Shown: positions 52,026 to 59,891 of the stretch, piece after piece
How the letters are laid out: every line of letters starts with the position of its first letter
Numbering within the stretch: the stretch's first letter is position 1
From: JAKQIM01 sp964633225
Lineage (GTDB): Bacteria > Chloroflexota > Anaerolineae > Anaerolineales > UBA4823
Direction of reading: 5' to 3'
Assembly (NCBI GenBank): GCA_964633225.1
Contig: CAZWFQ010000012.1
Span: 1-64,000, forward strand
DNA length: 64,000 nucleotides
Notes under the pieces: model-generated
Told to the model about the DNA's origin: nothing
The model's database searches: none
The model's input: the letters and a program-made list of their open reading frames with translations, nothing else
Translations under genes and position numbers: made by a program

Positions 52026-53237
52026 TCAGGCCACCCACATATTGAAGGCAAACAACATGGCCTCCAGGCCCAACAAGAGGATACTGAGCAGGCTCCAAAC
52101 ACGGTCGAAGGATGAGTTTTTGCCCAGGCGCGCCAGCAGCCAGAAGAGCGGTGGGGCCGCCAGCACGTAGCGGATCATGCCTTGGGTGGCCCCGCTGGTA
52201 AGCGAAAAGAGCACCACCGCCAACCCATACCAGGCCAACTCGGGACGCTGCCTGATCAAGTAAAAACAAGCCGCCAGTGCCAACAAGGTGCTGGCGGCTT
52301 CTAAAAAGAAGTAGACCAGCGAAGCCCGGTTCCCGCTTTGGATCAGGGCTACCCGCTGGAGACCGGCTAAAAATCCATTGATATTTAACAGCCCGCGCCC
52401 GAAATATTCTGCCTCCACCTGGTGAAAGGTTTCAGCCAGCGGAGTCAGCGACCAGGCAATATACGATAGCACTGGTGCAAGCACCGCCAGCCCCTTGAGC
52501 AAAGTCTGCTTCCAATCCCCCTGCCATAGTACTTTACTAAACCAGATCACACCCAAAGGGATCACCAACAGTGCGCCCCCCGGGCGAGCCCACACTGCCA
52601 GCGCCCCCAGCAAGCCTGCCGCCCACCACTTCCGCCGCTGAAGCATCGCCAAGGTCCCAAAAGACAGGCCCAGGAAGACCCCTTCTGTGTAGACCGTGGC
52701 CAAAAAGAAACTGCTGGGGAAGACCAACAGGTAAAATACAGCCCTCAGCCCGCCATCATCCCCCAGGGCGTGGCGCACAAGCTCGTACAGGCTCAGCGCA
52801 GCAGCCAGGGCCCCCAACCCCGAGATGAGCACCCCGCCCAGGGTGGCGGCTGGGATGCCGCTCAGTCCAAAGAGGCCCCACAGCGGCAGGGTCAGCCGGA
52901 TCAGCATGGGATACAGGGGGAAGAAAGCATAGCTCAGTGGTGTGCCCAGGCCCTTCTCATTGCCCGTGCCGCGCACTTCTGCATCCTCATACCCTGCCAG
53001 GGCAATCGACAGGTAATATTCCGAATCCCAGGCCACCTGCTCATTCAGGTATGGATCGTTCAGGTAAGGATAATCGCGGTTGGACTGCGCGCCGGTTGAC
53101 GAAGCAGTCCATTCCAGCACCCGGTCGGGCAGTTTCGGCTCAATCCGGTCGCCGACAAAATGCATGAAAAGCAGCATCACCGCAAACCAGCCCAGCCAGG
53201 TAACAAAGATGGTGCGCACAGCAGATGACTTGAACAT
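52026..53237 (-). CDS. Polytopic membrane glycosyltransferase-like protein (PIG-V type)
   Basis: 403 residues with about ten membrane helices. The first loop contains 'NEQVAWDSEYYLSIALAGYE' and 'YAFFPLYPMLIRLTLPLWGL', matching the W-D-x-x-Y and F-F-P-L-Y-P motifs of PIG-V-like mannosyltransferases that use a polyprenyl-phosphate sugar. It is the last gene of the LacI-headed operon, 13 bases after the YdjC gene. The sugar and acceptor are unknown. Confidence 0.8.
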   Translation of the reverse strand: MFKSSAVRTIFVTWLGWFAVMLLFMHFVGDRIEPKLPDRVLEWTASSTGAQSNRDYPYLNDPYLNEQVAWDSEYYLSIALAGYEDAEVRGTGNEKGLGTPLSYAFFPLYPMLIRLTLPLWGLFGLSGIPAATLGGVLISGLGALAAALSLYELVRHALGDDGGLRAVFYLLVFPSSFFLATVYTEGVFLGLSFGTLAMLQRRKWWAAGLLGALAVWARPGGALLVIPLGVIWFSKVLWQGDWKQTLLKGLAVLAPVLSYIAWSLTPLAETFHQVEAEYFGRGLLNINGFLAGLQRVALIQSGNRASLVYFFLEAASTLLALAACFYLIRQRPELAWYGLAVVLFSLTSGATQGMIRYVLAAPPLFWLLARLGKNSSFDRVWSLLSILLLGLEAMLFAFNMWVA

Positions 53238-53250
53238 TGATCACTTCCTT

Positions 53251-54084
53251 TTATAAATTGGCAAAAGAAACCAGTTGGATGTCGCGCTGCTCGATGGCAG
53301 CACGCACGGCAGGATCGGTCAAGATTTCCAACTCGCCCTGGCGCTGCCGGGCATAGGCCGACCCGCTCAGCAGCTCTGGGTCAGCATAGCCAGGGTGGCA
53401 CATGATCTCAGCCGCCAGGTCCAGCCCCTGGAGGCGGTCGAAAATTCGGATCAGCTCAGCAGGCCTGGCCCCTTCATCATAGAAGGTGGCGAAGAAAGCC
53501 CCCGGGCGGCGAGGTTGGAATTCAGCCAGCAAGCGCTGAGAATATTCTTGCACCGGTTCCAGGATTTCAGACGGCAAACCGGCCAAAGAATCGGCGCTCT
53601 CCAGCGAGGCCGGCAGGCGGATGGCAGCGCCGTAGGCCTGGGCCATCTCAAGCATGGTGCGAAAGAGGCCCTCCGCCAGGTAAGAGACGTGATGGTGCGA
53701 ATCCAGGTGCGTGGGGCGGCGACCGGTGGCTGCAATGAACTTCTCAACCTGGGCCTGCCATTCGGCCTGCACCTCAGCCAGGTTGAGCGTACCGCACCGC
53801 TCAGCAAAGACCGCCAACGAATGAAAGGCGCCCTGCTCATTTACCAGGCTGGGAACTTGCTTAGGCGGCAAGAGCGGGCGGCCCGAGGTCAAGACCAGGT
53901 GTACCCCCAACCCCAGGGAGGGCGTCTCTTGCAAGGCCAGCCGCAGATCCTCTGCCGCGCCGGGCATGTTCATCATGGCAGTTGTAGAAGTCACAATGCC
54001 ATGCCGGTGGGCATGGCGGATGCCGCGCGAAACCCCAGGCGTGCGGCCGTAATCATCGGCGTTCACAATCAAATGGGTGCTCAT
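53251..54084 (-). CDS. YdjC/ChbG-type carbohydrate deacetylase
   Basis: 277 residues. The N-terminal 'LIVNADDYGRTPGVSRGIRH' carries the metal-binding Asp, and 'RPTHLDSHHHVSYLAEGLFR' the histidines. In E. coli ChbG removes an acetyl group from chitooligosaccharide so that the sugar can act as inducer and be hydrolysed. Here it is coupled by four-base overlap to a GH5 gene and followed by the PIG-V-like gene. A role on acetylated amino sugars is likely. Confidence 0.9.
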   Translation of the reverse strand: MSTHLIVNADDYGRTPGVSRGIRHAHRHGIVTSTTAMMNMPGAAEDLRLALQETPSLGLGVHLVLTSGRPLLPPKQVPSLVNEQGAFHSLAVFAERCGTLNLAEVQAEWQAQVEKFIAATGRRPTHLDSHHHVSYLAEGLFRTMLEMAQAYGAAIRLPASLESADSLAGLPSEILEPVQEYSQRLLAEFQPRRPGAFFATFYDEGARPAELIRIFDRLQGLDLAAEIMCHPGYADPELLSGSAYARQRQGELEILTDPAVRAAIEQRDIQLVSFANL

Positions 54085-55301
54085 TGGGCCTTCAACCCGT
54101 CCAGGTATTGGGGATACAACCGCATGACATGCCCGATCGGGTGTCGATAATATGCTTCTGGCGAGACCTGCAGGCGGGCGTAGTCTGGAATTGGCTGCAC
54201 CTGGGGTTGGCTGGCGGCGAATTCCTTCAGCACCTGGGCATGCGGCTTCAGCGAACCATCGGGGCGCACCAGGCCAAAAAAGCGTTCATGGCGCGCCTCC
54301 TGGCAAGGCGGCACCCCCCACAACTCAGGAATGTAATCGGCAAAACACCACAGCATGGCCCCCAGGGCCCCAACCTGCACCAGCTTTGGAAGAGAGGCCT
54401 TGAGGTAGGCGGCAAAATCTTCTTCAGAGGCCATGAACTGCGAACGCAGCCCGCCGTGCCCAAGCCACCTCCAATCATAAGAGGCCTTGCCTGGGGCGGC
54501 AGTACAGGCCCCGAACTCTTCCATCAGCACCGGCTTGCTGCACAAAGAGGAGGTGAGGGCGCAGCTAAAAGGCACCACATCTGCATCCAGGCGGTCGCCT
54601 CGCAACGGGGTATAAATTGAATAGGAGTGCATCACCGCCACATCCACCTCGGCAAACACATCGTTCACCCGCAGGCCGTTATTTTGCGCCAGGTTGCCGG
54701 CATGCAGGCCGCAGGTCACCGGGTGGCGGGGATCCAGCGCATGGATCAGCCCTGTCATCTGGTTCACCCAGGCCCGCCCGCTGGCTGCATCCTTGGGCCA
54801 GGCAAACAGATCGGGTTCGTTGCCCAGGTTCCACATCCAAACCCCTGGGTGATCCTTGAGCCGCCCAACCACCGCGTTCAACAGCAAACGCTCAGCTTGC
54901 AGGGCCACAGGGTCGTGATACGGATTGCGGTATCCCTTGCGCACCACCCGCCCCTGGCTGACCACCTGGCGCCGGCTGTGCGGGCGCGGGCCGCCCAACA
55001 GCCAGGACGGCGCCCAGTTCGGGCCGCTCATATGGCCGGTAAAAAAGGTGATGTCTAGCCCCAGGCCCAGGTCAGCGGCAACATCGCAGACCAGCCTCAA
55101 GTTTTCCAGGCACTGGGTAGAAACGGCATCCGGCGCAGGCTGGAAATCTTCCCATAGTAAGAAAATGCGCACTACATCCAGGCCCAACTCTTTGATCAGA
55201 GAAAACTCCTCGCGCACTTCGCCCGCATCAAACGCCTGCCACCAATACATGGCTTTGCGGCGCGGCCAATAGTTAACACCCAAAACAAAACGCTGGCTCA
55301 T
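54081..55301 (-). CDS. Glycoside hydrolase, GH5/GH-A clan (intracellular)
   Basis: 406 residues, a TIM barrel with no signal peptide. 'LGVNYWPRRKAMYWWQAFDA' is the N-terminal strand; the acid/base glutamate is in 'VWMWNLGNEPDLFAWP' and the nucleophile in 'KPVLMEEFGACTAAPG'. Clan GH-A, related to beta-mannanase or beta-glucosidase-like GH5 enzymes. It overlaps the kinase and deacetylase genes by four bases each. It probably hydrolyses oligosaccharides imported by an ABC system. Confidence 0.85.
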   Translation of the reverse strand: MSQRFVLGVNYWPRRKAMYWWQAFDAGEVREEFSLIKELGLDVVRIFLLWEDFQPAPDAVSTQCLENLRLVCDVAADLGLGLDITFFTGHMSGPNWAPSWLLGGPRPHSRRQVVSQGRVVRKGYRNPYHDPVALQAERLLLNAVVGRLKDHPGVWMWNLGNEPDLFAWPKDAASGRAWVNQMTGLIHALDPRHPVTCGLHAGNLAQNNGLRVNDVFAEVDVAVMHSYSIYTPLRGDRLDADVVPFSCALTSSLCSKPVLMEEFGACTAAPGKASYDWRWLGHGGLRSQFMASEEDFAAYLKASLPKLVQVGALGAMLWCFADYIPELWGVPPCQEARHERFFGLVRPDGSLKPHAQVLKEFAASQPQVQPIPDYARLQVSPEAYYRHPIGHVMRLYPQYLDGLKAQ

Positions 55302-56308
55302 GCTGACACTCCTGCAACACCTGGCTGGATCAAGCGGATCTTCTGCAGATTGGCAGCCAGGGCCCGGCGGACTTCCGCTTTGGGAGATAGGCCGGTTTCG
55401 CCCATGCCAAGCAAGAGAGCGCCCAGCACAGGCGCAACATTCAGGCGCACCAGGCGCGCCGCCGGTGCCAACCGTTGGATCGTGGCGCGCATCGGCTCAA
55501 TCAGCCGCTCCCCGCCTTCAAACATGCTGCCCATCATCACCACATCAAACGCCAGCGCCTCAAATGCAAGCTGGCGGATGATGGCATTGACCATTTCACC
55601 CAGTTCACAGCCGGCCCAATCGATCAACCCACGCGCCACAGCATCTCCCTGCTCGGCAACCTGGAAGATGAGCGGAGCGGCGGCGGCCCCAATGGGGTAG
55701 CGTTCTTCTGTGTAACCTTCGATCAAATCTTCCAGGCTGGCTGCGCCAACCTGCTGGGCCAAGGCCTCTCCCAGGGCGGTCGGCGGGCCGCGGCGGATCC
55801 AGGCATAATTCACCAACTGCATGGCGCGGATGACCAGTTCTGAGGCCCCGGCCCCCTCGCCCATGATGGCCCCATAACCGCTGACACGGCCTTCGCGCTG
55901 GTGTGTGCGATCCCAGCCCCGGCAGTTGCAGCCCGTTCCTGAGACCACCGCCACCCCCCAACCTTCTTCAGCCCCCGCCACCAGCCCAAGGATGGTATCG
56001 TTGACCAGGGCGTAAGGCACTTGCAAGCCCAGGCGGTCGATCGTGGCACACATCTGGCCCCGTTGAGAGGGCCAATCATAGCCGCCCACGCCAAAACCTG
56101 CCCCAGCGATCTGATCGATCGAAAGGCCGGCCCTTTGCAGGGCTTGCTGCACGCTGGCATCCAAAGCAGCAAACATACCGTCATAGCCAACGCCCTGGTG
56201 GTTGCCGGCCCCGGCTTCGCCAAATCCCAGCACCCGTCCATCTTGATCGGCAATCAAACTATGCGTCTTGGTTCCACCAAGATCTGCACCCAAAAAGTAG
56301 TCTGTCAT
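55298..56308 (-). CDS. BadF/BadG/N-acetylglucosamine kinase family ATPase
   Basis: 336 residues. ASKHA motifs: 'FLGADLGGTKTHSLIADQDG' (phosphate 1), 'VAVVSGTGCNCRGWDRTHQR' (phosphate 2) and 'FDVVMMGSMFEGGERL' (adenosine). In this family N-acetylglucosamine or related sugar kinases are common. It would make a sugar 6-phosphate, which the adjacent GH4 enzyme prefers as substrate. It is coupled to the GH5 gene. Confidence 0.9.
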   Translation of the reverse strand: MTDYFLGADLGGTKTHSLIADQDGRVLGFGEAGAGNHQGVGYDGMFAALDASVQQALQRAGLSIDQIAGAGFGVGGYDWPSQRGQMCATIDRLGLQVPYALVNDTILGLVAGAEEGWGVAVVSGTGCNCRGWDRTHQREGRVSGYGAIMGEGAGASELVIRAMQLVNYAWIRRGPPTALGEALAQQVGAASLEDLIEGYTEERYPIGAAAAPLIFQVAEQGDAVARGLIDWAGCELGEMVNAIIRQLAFEALAFDVVMMGSMFEGGERLIEPMRATIQRLAPAARLVRLNVAPVLGALLLGMGETGLSPKAEVRRALAANLQKIRLIQPGVAGVSA

Positions 56309-56336
56309 GGTGTCTTATCTGCCTGCTGAGTCCCCA

Positions 56337-57635
56337 TCAGCCCTGCCAAAAGCGGGGCAAATAGGCCCGGTTTGTTTCCAACAGATCATCCAACACAGCC
56401 TGCACCTGGCTGATTTTTGGTCCCAGCGGATGGGCCAGCAGTGCCTGGTAAGCGGCCTTGCGGTCACCATGCACAGCAGCCTCCACCGTCAGCAGGTCAT
56501 AGGCTTTGATCTGAGCGATCAACCCAAAACAAACCGGCGGCAGGGGCTCAGCCGGCAGGGGCTGAATGCCGCTGCGCCCAACGCGGGCGGGCAGTTCTAA
56601 CACCCAGTCGGCAGGCCACTCTTTGACCGCACCGCCATTGCTGGTGTTGACGATATGCGTCTCACCCAGGTCATTGTAATGGGCATTGAGCAGTTGGGTG
56701 GCTACCGTTGAATAATAGGCCCCGCCGCGTTTCATCAAATCTTGCGGCGGATCTTGCAGCTTAGGGTCTGCATACTGGCGCAGCAAGTCTTTCTCCACCG
56801 CCATCACCTCATCCGCCCGTGAAGGCGGCCAATTCTCCTGCGCCGCCAGCTTATGCGGCGTATCATAGAAATAATTCAGATAATAGTTGGGCACCATCCC
56901 CAAGATCTCGATCAGGCGCGCATCCCATTCCGGCTCTGCCTGGGCCTTAAGCTGAGTAAGATAACCTTCCAGCAGGCGCGGCCAAACATCCTCTCCATCC
57001 AGGGTGAAACCGCGGTGCCAGGACAGATGATTCAAGCCCAGGGTCTTCAGTTCGGCGCGTGAGGGGTCAATGGGCTGGCCCGTTTCTTTCTCCAAAGCCT
57101 CCAAAAACTTCATCTTAGCAGTGATGGGCACGTTGCAAACCCCCACCGAGGGCACGTCGGGGGCATACTGCTTGAGGGCCTGGGTCACCAGGCCAGCCGG
57201 GTTGGTAAAGTTCACCAGCAGGGCGCCGGGGCGGGCTGCACGGCGCATGTGCTCGGCAATTTCCAGGATAACCGGGATGGTGCGCAGAGCCTTGGCCATG
57301 CCGCCCACGCCGGTGGTTTCCTGGCCGATCAAGCCATGCCGGTGACCCAGGTATTCATCGTTGCGCCGGGCCGGCATTTGCCCCACGCGCAGTTGGGTGG
57401 TGACGTAAGAAGCATCCCGCACCGCCTCACGCGCGTCGCTGGTCAGCACCAGCTTAAACGGCTGGCCGCGCGCCGCCACAATGCGCTGTGCAAAACCGCC
57501 CACGATCTCCAGGCGCTGGGCATCGATATCCATCAACCACAACTCCTTGAGCGGAAAAGTCTGCATGCGCTCCAAGAATCCAACGATCAGCTCTGGGGTA
57601 TACGTAGAACCACCGCCAAAAACAGCAACTTTCAT
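56337..57635 (-). CDS. GH4 family 6-phospho-beta-glucosidase-like enzyme
   Basis: 432 residues. GH4 enzymes use NAD+ and Mn2+ and an oxidation-elimination mechanism. The nucleotide motif is 'VAVFGGGSTYTPELIVGFLE' and the metal-binding Cys is in 'VGVCNVPITAKMKFLEALEK', followed by 'LGLNHLSWHRGF' with the metal histidine. It acts on 6-phospho-glycosides. It is the gene after LacI, 51 bases downstream, and probably shares its operator. Confidence 0.92.
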   Translation of the reverse strand: MKVAVFGGGSTYTPELIVGFLERMQTFPLKELWLMDIDAQRLEIVGGFAQRIVAARGQPFKLVLTSDAREAVRDASYVTTQLRVGQMPARRNDEYLGHRHGLIGQETTGVGGMAKALRTIPVILEIAEHMRRAARPGALLVNFTNPAGLVTQALKQYAPDVPSVGVCNVPITAKMKFLEALEKETGQPIDPSRAELKTLGLNHLSWHRGFTLDGEDVWPRLLEGYLTQLKAQAEPEWDARLIEILGMVPNYYLNYFYDTPHKLAAQENWPPSRADEVMAVEKDLLRQYADPKLQDPPQDLMKRGGAYYSTVATQLLNAHYNDLGETHIVNTSNGGAVKEWPADWVLELPARVGRSGIQPLPAEPLPPVCFGLIAQIKAYDLLTVEAAVHGDRKAAYQALLAHPLGPKISQVQAVLDDLLETNRAYLPRFWQG

Positions 57636-57686
57636 AGGTCAAACTCTCCTGTAGCGTGAAGATTGATTGAAAAACATGCCTGAGGG

Positions 57687-58703
57687 CTAACAACCACATG
57701 AGTGCCGCAAGATGATCTCGGTCGGCAGGAGGATGATTTCTTGGGCTGCTTTCTTATCCAGCAAACCGACCAACTGCTGGGCTGCACTCCGGCCCACCTC
57801 CTCGGTCGGGGCCCGCACTGTTGTCAGGGGTGGGGTCAAGAAAGCAGACAGGTTCATATCGTCGAAGCCCACCACAGCTACATCCTCCGGCACACGAATG
57901 CCCTTTTCGCTCAAGATGCGCAAAACACCGACCGCGGCATCATCATCGCCGGTAAAAATGGCGTCAAAAGACGGCACACTTTTATTCTCCAAGAAGCGCT
58001 TCATCACCTGGTAAGCAATATCACGATCAAAATCGCCTTTCAAGATCAGTTGTGGATCAAAGGGCAAACCATGGGCTTCCAAAGAAGCGCGAAAACCGAT
58101 CTCACGCCAGTATGAGTCCTCCTGGCTGGATTCGCCGCGCATCAGGATAATGCGCCGCTTACCGTGCACATCGATCAGGTGATCGATCAGGCGGTGAGCC
58201 GCCGCCTTGTTCTCAATGGTCACACAGGGCACCAGCAAACCGGTTGGCGGGGTACGGTGGATCAGCACCATTGGAAAGCCGCGGTGATGCAGCGAGGCCA
58301 GGCCTTTATCATCCAGGCTGTCTGCAAACACCAGCATGCCATCCACGTTGTGCGGGCCGATGGGAAGAGAGCTTTGCCAGCGCTGGTTGGCATGATAGGT
58401 GGCAACCAGCAAGTTGTAGCCGTGCTCTCGCACCACTTCTTCGATGCCGCGCAGCAGTTGTGAGAAGAAGTCGTTATCCAGGTTGGTCAACAGCACACCA
58501 ATCAACCGGGTGCGCCGGGTGGCTAACTGGCGCGCCGCAGCCTGGGGGACGTATTTTAGCTCAACCATTACCTGTTCCAGCTTTTGGGCTACGTCCTCCG
58601 AGACCGGTGCACTGCGGTTAATATACCGGCTGACGGTGGCAACAGACACCCCAGCCTGGCGTGCTACATCTCGAATCGTGACGGAAGAAGATTTGCGTGT
58701 CAT
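57687..58703 (-). CDS. LacI-family transcriptional regulator
   Basis: 338 residues. The N-terminal helix-turn-helix ('VTIRDVARQAGVSVATVSRY') is followed by a periplasmic-binding-type effector domain ('RLIGVLLTNLDNDFFSQLLR', 'FTGDDDAAVGVLRILSEKG'). It likely senses a sugar of the neighbouring pathway and represses both divergent arms. Its ATG at 58703 has no ribosome binding site; a TATACC box lies six bases upstream and the 20-bp palindrome at 58714-58733 covers the promoter, so it probably represses itself. Confidence 0.95.
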   Translation of the reverse strand: MTRKSSSVTIRDVARQAGVSVATVSRYINRSAPVSEDVAQKLEQVMVELKYVPQAAARQLATRRTRLIGVLLTNLDNDFFSQLLRGIEEVVREHGYNLLVATYHANQRWQSSLPIGPHNVDGMLVFADSLDDKGLASLHHRGFPMVLIHRTPPTGLLVPCVTIENKAAAHRLIDHLIDVHGKRRIILMRGESSQEDSYWREIGFRASLEAHGLPFDPQLILKGDFDRDIAYQVMKRFLENKSVPSFDAIFTGDDDAAVGVLRILSEKGIRVPEDVAVVGFDDMNLSAFLTPPLTTVRAPTEEVGRSAAQQLVGLLDKKAAQEIILLPTEIILRHSCGC

Positions 58704-58713
58704 AATGATGGTA

Positions 58714-58733
58714 TAATGTAACCGGTTACATTA
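58714..58733. promoter_or_regulatory. LacI-type operator palindrome
   Basis: A perfect 20-bp palindrome with the core TGTAACCGGTTACA (central CG), typical of LacI-family operators. It lies between the -35 and -10 regions of the lacI promoter (minus) and about 50 bases upstream of the TATAAT (58783-58788) of the GH5 promoter (plus). One site could therefore control both arms. Confidence 0.85.
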
Positions 58734-58782
58734 TTTCACGAATTTAAAGACATGTCAAGGATCAATATTCGCAAAGTACAGT

Positions 58783-58788
58783 TATAAT
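58783..58788 (+). promoter_or_regulatory. -10 box of the GH5-GH94 operon
   Basis: TATAAT followed by AGGAGA (58794-58799) and two ATGs (58803 and 58806). The -35 region is weak. The spacing of GGAG to the second ATG (seven bases) favours 58806 as start. Confidence 0.6.
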
Positions 58789-58805
58789 TAATCAGGAGAC
58801 ACATG

Positions 58806-59891
58806 ATGGCATACACCCCCTCTCACCCCTACCAAACAGGCGTTAATCTGGGCGGATGGTTATCGCAGTATTCGCCTCGGCTCGACGAGGCCGCCCGGCT
58901 GGCCCACTTCAACAGCTTTATCCAGCACACAGATATTCAACAAATTGCAGGCTGGGGCATGGATCATGTGCGCCTGCCGGTTGATTACTCAACCCTGGAA
59001 GATGACTCCCGCCCCGGTGCGTACAAAGAGAGCGGCCTGGCTTTTATTGACCAGTGCCTGGAATGGTGCCGCACCGCAGGCCTGGGTATGATCTTGGATC
59101 TGCACAAAGCCCCGGGCTTTGCCTTCGACGACCTGCAATCTGCCACCCTGTTTCAAGAGCCCGCCCTGCAAGAGCGCCTCATAAACCTGTGGGACACATT
59201 AGCCAGGCGCTACCAGGGCGAAGCCAGTTACCTGGCCTTTGAACCGCTCAACGAAATCGTCCTACCCGACAGCGGCCCCTGGAACGAGCTGCTGCCCAGG
59301 ATCATACAGCGCATCCGGGCCAGCAACCCCACCCGCATCATCGTGGTGGGTGGCAATCGCTACAATTCTGCTTCTGAGCTGGCCAATCTGAAGCCCCTGG
59401 ATGATCCCAACATCCTGTATACCTTCCACTGCTACGCCCCGCATATCTTCACTCATCAAAAGGCCCCCTGGGTGCCCGCTATCTTTACTTATAACCAGGC
59501 GGTGGACTACCCCGGCGAATGCCCCAACCTGGCAGAATTCCTGGATAGCCCCCAGGCTGACCAGTTCACCAACGAGGAGCTCGATTTCTTACTCAGAGCA
59601 TACCTGGGCCAGCCCCTGGATAAAGCCTCCATCCGGGCTGCCTTACAGCCCGCCCTGGATTTTCGACAGCACAGCGGGCACGATGTGTACTGTGGTGAGT
59701 TTGGTGTGATCGACCAGGCCCCGGTGGCCAGCAATTTGCGCTGGCACCAAGATATAACCGACCTGATGCTCGAGGCCGGCATTGGGCATACCGTTTGGTC
59801 TTATAAACAGATGGATTTCGGACTGGTGGATGCTGACAGCAGGGTGGTGCATCCAGAACTGGTGAAGATTGTGAGCAGGAGAACTGTATGA
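58806..59891 (+). CDS. Glycoside hydrolase family 5 (exo-glucanase-like)
   Basis: 361 residues, no signal peptide. 'YQTGVNLGGWLSQYSPRLDE' and 'GMDHVRLPVDYSTLEDD' are the N-terminal GH5 blocks. The acid/base glutamate is in 'LAFEPLNEIVLPDSG', and the nucleophile is in 'HDVYCGEFGVIDQAP'. The start resembles beta-1,3-exoglucanase-type GH5. It probably degrades imported beta-glucan oligomers in the cytoplasm. Its stop overlaps the GH94 start by four bases. Confidence 0.9.
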   Translation: MAYTPSHPYQTGVNLGGWLSQYSPRLDEAARLAHFNSFIQHTDIQQIAGWGMDHVRLPVDYSTLEDDSRPGAYKESGLAFIDQCLEWCRTAGLGMILDLHKAPGFAFDDLQSATLFQEPALQERLINLWDTLARRYQGEASYLAFEPLNEIVLPDSGPWNELLPRIIQRIRASNPTRIIVVGGNRYNSASELANLKPLDDPNILYTFHCYAPHIFTHQKAPWVPAIFTYNQAVDYPGECPNLAEFLDSPQADQFTNEELDFLLRAYLGQPLDKASIRAALQPALDFRQHSGHDVYCGEFGVIDQAPVASNLRWHQDITDLMLEAGIGHTVWSYKQMDFGLVDADSRVVHPELVKIVSRRTV

